A stretch of 64,000 nucleotides of DNA from Ursus arctos (Eukaryota > Chordata > Mammalia > Carnivora > Ursidae). Positions 58,171 through 64,000 of the stretch are shown one piece after another; within the stretch, counting starts at the first letter, position 1; each line of letters starts with the position of its first letter. Made by a program: the position numbers and the translations under genes. Location: assembly GCF_023065955.2 (NCBI RefSeq), contig NW_026622764.1:77121333-77185332 (forward strand), written 5' to 3'. The notes under the pieces were generated by a model that was given only the letters and a program-made list of their open reading frames with translations, did not search any database and was not told the DNA's origin.

Positions 58171-58439
58171 GTGTATTTTATCAGACATTTACATGGGGGG
58201 AGGGGAATAGCACAAATAAACACAATGATGAACTATGAAGAAAATATATGCAACACAGATCAGAAAAAAAAAAAATCTAGACAAAGAAGTTCTATAGCCA
58301 ATAAGATAAACCAACAACCAAAAAGAATAAAGGACAAAAAAAAAGAACATAGTTCACTAGAAAAGAAATACAAATGGCTCTTAAATATATGAAATATTTA
58401 GAAGAAATATAAATTTAAATTCTAAAAGGACACCACTTT

Positions 58440-58676
58440 TTGCTTACACTGACAAAGATCAAAGGGTTCCTCAAAAAGTTAAAAATCGAGCTACTCTACA
58501 ATCCAGCAATCGCACTAGGTATTTACCCAAATACAAAAATACTAATTCAAAGGCATATGTGCACCCCAATGTTTACACAGCAACATTAGCTACAATAGAC
58601 AAATTATGGAAACAGCCCAAGTATCGATCAACTGATGAATGGATAAAGAAGATGTGGTATATAAATGTATGTGTGT

Positions 58677-58720
<44 letters not shown>

Positions 58721-58936
58721 GAATATTACTCAGCCATAAAAAGGAATGAAATCTTGCCATCTGCAGCAACGTGGATGAAGACAGAGTGTATTTCCCTAAG
58801 CAAAATAAATCAGTCAGAGAAAGACAAACACCATATGATTTCACTCATATGTGGAATTTAAGAAACAAAACAAACGAACAAAGAGAAAAAATAAAGAGAG
58901 GCAAACCAAGAAACAAGACTCTTAAGTATAGAGAAC
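58440..58936 (+). mobile_element. Carnivore L1 3' UTR fragment
   Basis: The texts 'ctacaatccagcaatcgcac', 'ggaatattactcagccataa' and 'gatttcactcatatgtggaa' are carnivore L1 3' sequence. It contains a TG/CA tract. Confidence 0.85.
58669..58718 (+). repeat. (TG)n(CA)n composite microsatellite
   Basis: Five TG units are followed by about 20 CA units, giving a short self-complementary junction, within L1. Confidence 0.95.
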
Positions 58937-59130
58937 AGGGACGCCTGGGTGGCTCAGACAGTTAAGCAGCTTGCCTTTGGCTCAGGTCACGATCCCAGGG
59001 TCCTGGGATCGAGTCCCACGTTGGGCTCCCTGCTCAGCGGGGAACCTGCTTCTCCCTCTCCCTCTGCCTGCCACTCCCCCTGCTTGTGCTCTCTTTCTCT
59101 GTCAAGTAAATAAAATCTTTAAAAAAAAAA
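58937..59130 (+). mobile_element. CAN-SINE
   Basis: The head 'ggacgcctgggtggctcaga' and tail 'gtcaagtaaataaaatcttt' identify it. Confidence 0.93.
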
Positions 59131-59630
59131 TTTCTAAGAAAATGACAACAGGGGTTTGCCCATACGGAAGAGAACTGTGTAGGTGGGTCAGGAACAGAGG
59201 AACATCTTCCTTCTCACTGTTTATCCTTTTTACCTTTTAAATTTCGTACACACTTGGATCTGATTAGGGTTTCGTTGAATTTAGAGATTCGGAGAAAAAA
59301 ATTAACATTCTGACATTATTGAATCCTTCCCATCCAGACATATGCATACCTTTCCATTCTAGTTTTCTTATTATGTCCTATATTATTTTATAAAATCTTT
59401 CATAAAAGCCTTGCATATTCATTATGGTTATTCCTATCTCTTGCAATAGTGAAAAAAGATTTTTCCCATTACATTATAAAATGTTTACATAGCAAAGAAA
59501 CACAGTAAGGTGTAGAAATATACAAAATGAAAAAATATACTGTAGGTACGTATATACATAAATAATTGTAACAAATATAACAAAGAATTGATATCCATAC
59601 GTTAGAAAAATCACAAACTGACAAAAATTT

Positions 59631-59822
59631 GGGGCACCTGGGTGGCTCAGTCAGTTAAGCGTCCGACTCTTGGTTTCGGGTCAGGTCCTGATCTCAGAGT
59701 TGTGAGATGGAGCTCAGCGGGTGAATCTGCTTGGGATTCTTTCCCTCCTTCTCTCCTGCCCCCTCTGCCACCCCGCCCCACAGGAGTTTGCTGTCTAAAA
59801 TAAATAAATAATTTTTTAAAAA
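59631..59822 (+). mobile_element. CAN-SINE, internally deleted
   Basis: The head 'ggggcacctgggtggctcag' is intact. The body jumps from 'gttgtgagatggagctcagc' to 'tgaatctgcttgggattctt'. Confidence 0.92.
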
Positions 59823-59849
59823 ATATAAATAAGTAGACAAAAATTTAAC

Positions 59850-60400
59850 TATCTGATAATACCCAGTGTTTACAAAAATGCAGAGAAACTAGTGGAAATG
59901 CAGTCAATACAGTGATCCAGTGGAAGACAATTTGATAGTTATCTATTAGAACATATATTCATATAGACTCTGACTCAGCAATTCCTATTGTCACACCTAT
60001 TCTCAGAACTTACCCCAGCAAAAACACGCATGAACCCAGAGAAACTACTACACATATATTCTGTGTAGCATAATAAAACATTGCAAAAAGACTAAATGTC
60101 CATCAACAGAATGTCTAAACTATGTTAAATCTATCACATGAAATATCACACAGCAGTTAAAAAAAGAGGTAGATCTTTATTTACTAACTCAAAGATATCT
60201 AAGTCATACCACTAAGTGAAAAAAGCAAGTTGGAGAAAGATATGTATAGTATACATATTCTAAAATGCACACATGAAATTACTATGTAATTTTCATGGGT
60301 ACATATTAGTTTATGCACAGAAAAGAATTTGAAGTAATCAACATTAAATTGATAATACTACTACTAATCTCTGGGGAAGTGAGGAAAGGGGCCGGGAGAC
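59850..60400 (+). mobile_element. Old L1ME-type 3' UTR fragment
   Basis: The texts 'gactctgactcagcaattcc', 'aatgtccatcaacagaatgt' and 'cataccactaagtgaaaaaa' follow old L1 3'-UTR order. Confidence 0.65.
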
Positions 60401-60729
60401 CGATGACTGATGACTTGACAGATAATGCCCTCATGATGCTTACAATCTAGCCACAAAAGTTTCTTTTTAACATATCTTCATCAGATATCTAAAATGATGC
60501 TACTCTGACTTTAGAAACTGATAAAAATCGTTTCACTAATATACTAAATTTCCGCTCAAGGGTTATGATAGAGTCTAAACAAAAATCCCTTTGATCTAAT
60601 AAATGAATAAATCAATTAACTCATACAGGTTATCTCTAGGGCATAGAATTTCTAGGAGTATGGAATAATTTTTTCCCCATAGGACCACAATTTAACTGCA
60701 AGTTACTTTCAAGTAATTTTAACTTTCAT

Positions 60730-61447
60730 TGGGGATCTCATCCATTCCCTTGATTTTAAATATTACCAATACCCTAGGTCTCCTTAATCTACCTCAATCA
60801 AGATGTTTCAAAGTCCTAAACTGCCTACTTCCTACATCTAGTACTTTTAACTTGCTCTTTCACTCTTATATCCGCACATTCTCCAGTCTGCCATTTAGAG
60901 AAGTTACGTGTCTAGCTACTCATACCAGAAATATGCAGGTCATTCTTAATTTCTTCTTTCTTCCCTTACAGCCATGTCATCCCCAAGTCCTACCTACTTC
61001 CAAAATAAATATTGAAACTATCCACTTTGTCCATTTCTTCTGATATCCCTCTAGCCCTAAAATTCACCATCATTTTTCTGCTGGATTACTGACATTACCC
61101 ACCACATTCCCCAGAATACCCAAAGATCCTTTAAAAAAGGATCCTAAAATATCATACTACACCAATGACTTCCTACATGGCTTTCCAGTGTACTTAGGAG
61201 AAAACCTAAGATTTTTCCCCTGACCTGTAAGATTCTTGCCAGATTTGATCCCTGCCTACATGCTAGGCTCAATTTCAGCACTATTCTTCCCCTGCTTTGC
61301 TCATTAGGTCTCTGCTAAACTAAGCCTTCTTTAGTTCATGGAAGGGTCCAAGAACCTCCTTGTCCCAAAGGGTCCTTTGCACACAATCTTTCTCTGTCAG
61401 AAACAATCTCTTCTGAACTTCTTTCCAGTCTCAGTATAAATGTCACT
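60730..61447 (+). mobile_element. L2 LINE, 5' part of a split copy
   Basis: The texts 'accaatgacttcctacatgg', 'ctgacctgtaagattcttgc' and 'ctcagtataaatgtcact' follow L2 consensus order. The copy resumes at 63093. The open frame at 60729-61043 is decayed. Confidence 0.75.
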
Positions 61448-61491
61448 CCCTCGTCTTTTGAAACAAGGGAAATAAAATCAAAAATAAACTA

Positions 61492-61600
61492 TGGGGGCAC
61501 CTGGCTGACTCAGTTGGTAGAGCATACGCTTGACCATGGGGTCGTGAGTTCAAGCCCCACATTGGGCTTAGGGCTTACTTAAAAAAAATAAATTAGTTAA
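61492..61600 (+). mobile_element. Short tRNA-Lys-like SINE
   Basis: The A-box region 'tgactcagttggtagagc' and B box 'gagttcaagccccacat' are followed by 'gggcttagggcttactt'. It is inserted in L1 ORF2 text. Confidence 0.9.
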
Positions 61601-62077
61601 TTAAATTAAATGCTGGGACTACATCAAAATAAAAAGCTTCTGCATAGTGAAGGAAAACAACCAACAAAACTAAAAGGCAACATTTGGAATGGGAGAAGAT
61701 ATTTGCAAATGACATATCTGATAAAGGTTAGTATCCAAAATATATAAAGAACTTATGAAACTCAGCACCCAAAAAACCAAATAACCCAATTAAAAAATGG
61801 GCAGAAGACATGAACAGACATTTAAACAGATGGCCAACAGACACGTGTAAAGATGCTCAACATCACTTATCATCAGGGAAATGCAAATCAAAACTATAAT
61901 GAGATATCACTTTACACCTGACAGAATGGCTATCAATAACACAAGAAACAACAGGTATTAGTGAGGATGTGGAAAAAGGGGAACCCTCTTGCAGTGTTGG
62001 TGGGAATGCAAAGTAGTGCAGCCACTCTGGAAAACAGTATGGAGGTTCCTCAAAAAGTTAAAAACGGAACTACCCTG

Positions 62078-62287
62078 GGGCGCCAGGGTAGCTTAGTAGG
62101 TTAAGCATCTGACTCTTGGTTTAGGCTCAAGTCATGATCTCAAGGTTCTGGGATCACGCCCCTTGTCAAGCTCCTCGCTCAGCAGGGAGTCTCCTAGAGA
62201 TTATCTCCCTCACCCTCTCCCTTTGCTCTTTCCCAAGCTTAAGCGCACACTCTCTCTCTCTAAAATAATATCTTTAAAGAAAAAAAA
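62078..62287 (+). mobile_element. CAN-SINE
   Basis: The head 'ggggcgccagggtagcttag' and tail 'ctaaaataatatctttaaag' identify it. The flanks 'ggaactaccct' at about 62067 and 62290 mark its target repeat within L1. Confidence 0.93.
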
Positions 62288-62454
62288 ATGGAACTACCCT
62301 ACGATCTAGCAATCATGCTACTAAGTATTTACTCAAAGAATACAAAAATACTAATTCAAAAGCATACACGCACCCCAATATTTACAGCAACATTACCTAT
62401 AATAGCCAAATTATAAAAACAGCCCAAGTGCCCACTGATTGACAGATGGAGAAG

Positions 62455-62455
<1 letters not shown>

Positions 62456-62490
<35 letters not shown>
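62456..62490 (+). repeat. (GT)n microsatellite
   Basis: About 17 GT units lie in the L1 3' UTR, at the position that carries TG/CA in the related copy at 58669. Confidence 0.95.
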
Positions 62491-62492
<2 letters not shown>

Positions 62493-62752
62493 ACATGGAG
62501 TATTACTCAGCCATAAAAAAGAATGAAATCTTGCCATGTGCAACGACTCGGATGGAGCTAAAGAGTATTATGCTAAGCAAAGTCAGTCAGTCAAAGTATG
62601 ACAAATACCATGTGATTTCACTCATGTGGAATTTACAAAACAAATCAACAAAGAGAAAAAAATAGAGCGGCAAACCAAAAACAGACTCTTAACTATAGAG
62701 AACAAACTGATGGTTACCAGAAGGGAGGTGGATGGGTTAAATAGGTAATGGG

Positions 62753-62935
62753 GGGTAACCTGGGTGGCTTAGTCATTAAGTGTCTGCTTCAAGCTCAGAT
62801 CACGATCCCAGGGTCCTGAGATTGAGCCCCGCATCGAGCTCCCTGCTCAGCAGGGAGCCTGCTTCTCCCTCTCCCACTCCCCCTGCTTGTGCTCTCTCTG
62901 TCAAATAAATAAAAATAAGATCTTTTAAAAAATGA
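62753..62935 (+). mobile_element. CAN-SINE
   Basis: The texts 'aacctgggtggcttagtcat' and 'caaataaataaaaataagat' delimit it. The flanks 'aaataggtaatgggg' and 'aaataggtagtgggg' differ by one base. Confidence 0.92.
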
Positions 62936-63092
62936 AATAGGTAGTGGGGATTGAGGAGTATACCCGTTATGATGAGCACTGGGTGATATATGGAAGTGGT
63001 GAATCACTGTATTATACACCTGAAACAAATATTGCACTGTATATTAACCGGAATTTACATATAAACTTAAAAAAATAAAAATAAATGTCACT

Positions 63093-63345
63093 GTCTCAAG
63101 AGCCTTCCCTACCAAACACTTCATTAACCCATCTCAGGTCTAAATAAGTTCTCCCTTATTATACTTGCATCATTATACCCTGCAGTTATCCAGTTTATAA
63201 TTCTGTTTACTTGTAATCTGTATCCCCCATTAGACTGTGTGTTCCATGAGGGCAAAGACCTATGTTTTTATTGCCTATCACTGTATCCTCTGTAGTTAAC
63301 ACAATGCCTGAATAATTACTGAATGAGTATTCTTCTCTAATAAAG
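63093..63345 (+). mobile_element. L2 LINE, 3' part of the split copy
   Basis: The texts 'tagactgtgtgttccatgag', 'caaagacctatgtttttatt' and 'aacacaatgcctgaataatt' are the L2 3' end. It continues the copy that stops at 61447. Confidence 0.85.
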
Positions 63346-64000
63346 GGAGGTAACAGATAACTTCTGTGGGTTCTTCTTTGGTTTTTCGCTGCTATCCCCT
63401 ATCACTTCCACACAACTTAATTCTAGCTCTCTCTCTCCCTCCCTTCCTGTGGTCTAAAGAATAATCATTTCACACCTGAGCTTCAGTTTACCCATTATAA
63501 AACAGGAAATTAAAATAATGCCCTCAAAATGAAACAATAAAAATCTCTGCCCTGTGTCTTTGGTCATGACTTTTTATTACCTCCATTTTCAATCTACGTA
63601 TTAGTAACATGGCTTAATCTTAGACCCTAATAAAAGGTTATCATGCCCTATCCCTTTTTAATCCTTAACCAAAAAAGCTAAATAAACCCACACTTCCTTC
63701 TCCATACATAGTTTAAAATCTACAACAACACAAGTAAACTTTAACCACATATGTTAATTTGGAAACATTCATTTATTCTTAAAACACTTGGTATTCCAAA
63801 TCTACGATCAAGTATAATGACTGTCTTTGATACCAAATTTTCCCAGTGTTTTTTAACGTGATGGAATAAAGGGCTTTACAAAGAATATACTTTGTTTACA
63901 GTTCAAAAGTCCCATGATTAAGACCCATCTAACCTAATGAAACAATAATACCTGCATCAATAAGCAACTGAGATCACAGATTCAAAAAGGCTTCAGGTAC

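Larger units (their letters stand above)
61448..63080 (+). mobile_element. 5'-truncated L1 inserted in L2
   Basis: It starts in the ORF2 3' part ('caagggaaataaaatcaaaa') and runs to the 3' UTR end and A-rich tail. The 12-bp perfect target repeats 'ataaatgtcact' are at 61436 and 63081. Three SINEs lie inside (61492, 62078 and 62753). The ORF2 remnant is not intact. Confidence 0.88.
44715..64000 (-). other. ZMYM2: ZMYM2 intron upstream of the start-codon exon (partial)
   Basis: The acceptor CTTTACAG at 44715-44722 shows that at least one upstream exon exists. I found no noncoding exon, CpG island or promoter up to 64000. The parts 46200-47990, 49090-49640 and 63350-64000 show no clear repeat. 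The rest is dense SINE, L1, L2 and LTR sequence. Confidence 0.8.

Noticed and set aside
48634..61600. Functional tRNA-Lys genes
   Set aside because: The acceptor stem is missing and A-rich SINE tails follow; they are tRNA-derived retroelements.
1..64000. Bacterial-type operons, CRISPR arrays or a defence system
   Set aside because: Introns, mammalian SINEs and ZMYM2 exons show nuclear vertebrate DNA throughout.
63350..64000. A possible noncoding first exon or promoter at the right edge
   Set aside because: No CpG enrichment or clear donor in context; nothing supports an exon here.

Overview
The window is nuclear DNA of a carnivoran mammal. The evidence is about 40 copies of tRNA-Lys-derived CAN-SINEs, recognisable by a head close to GGGGCGCCTGGGTGGC and a CT-rich stretch before an A-rich tail. 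Carnivore-type L1 3' ends are also present. Six SINE copies share a young variant (head reading GGCACAGC, body ending in a 'ctggctgtctctatctctgtc'-like stretch) that I associate with arctoid carnivores, possibly a bear; the species call is inference.

The only protein gene I can support is ZMYM2 (ZNF198), on the minus strand. Twelve coding exons were placed by matching the known protein order and splice sites: 44704-43858 (start codon), 39328-39043, 36890-36725, 35980-35768, 23112-23041, 19162-19012, 18531-18416, 15772-15656, 13510-13360, 11011-10839, 4095-3930 and 3329-3295. They join in frame to 2493 nt, or 831 residues of a protein that is about 1377 residues in human. They encode the acidic, SUMO-interacting N-terminus and all ten MYM zinc fingers. 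The proline-rich, nuclear-localisation and C-terminal parts lie beyond position 1. The promoter and any noncoding first exons lie beyond 64000 or were not recognised in 44715-64000.

Layout: 1-3294 is intron with an MaLR LTR, MIR and MER5 relics. 3295-23112 is exon-rich and relatively poor in young repeats. 23113-35767 is a 12.7-kb intron filled with layered L1 fragments and SINEs. 35768-44714 holds the first four coding exons. 44715-64000 is upstream intron, very rich in SINEs and L1, ending in an L2 element split by an L1 that is itself split by SINEs.

Most notable observations: an L1 3'-end insertion whose 16-bp target duplication is exactly the first 16 intronic bases after coding exon 2, so that a second, better-looking 5' splice site now lies 145 nt downstream; three consecutive introns with GC rather than GT donors after coding exons 8, 9 and 10; a 31-nt U2 snRNA 5' fragment flanked by perfect 15-bp repeats; and an apparent tail-only retroinsertion near coding exon 11. 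No wholly new gene system was seen; the interest lies in splice-site and retroinsertion structure.
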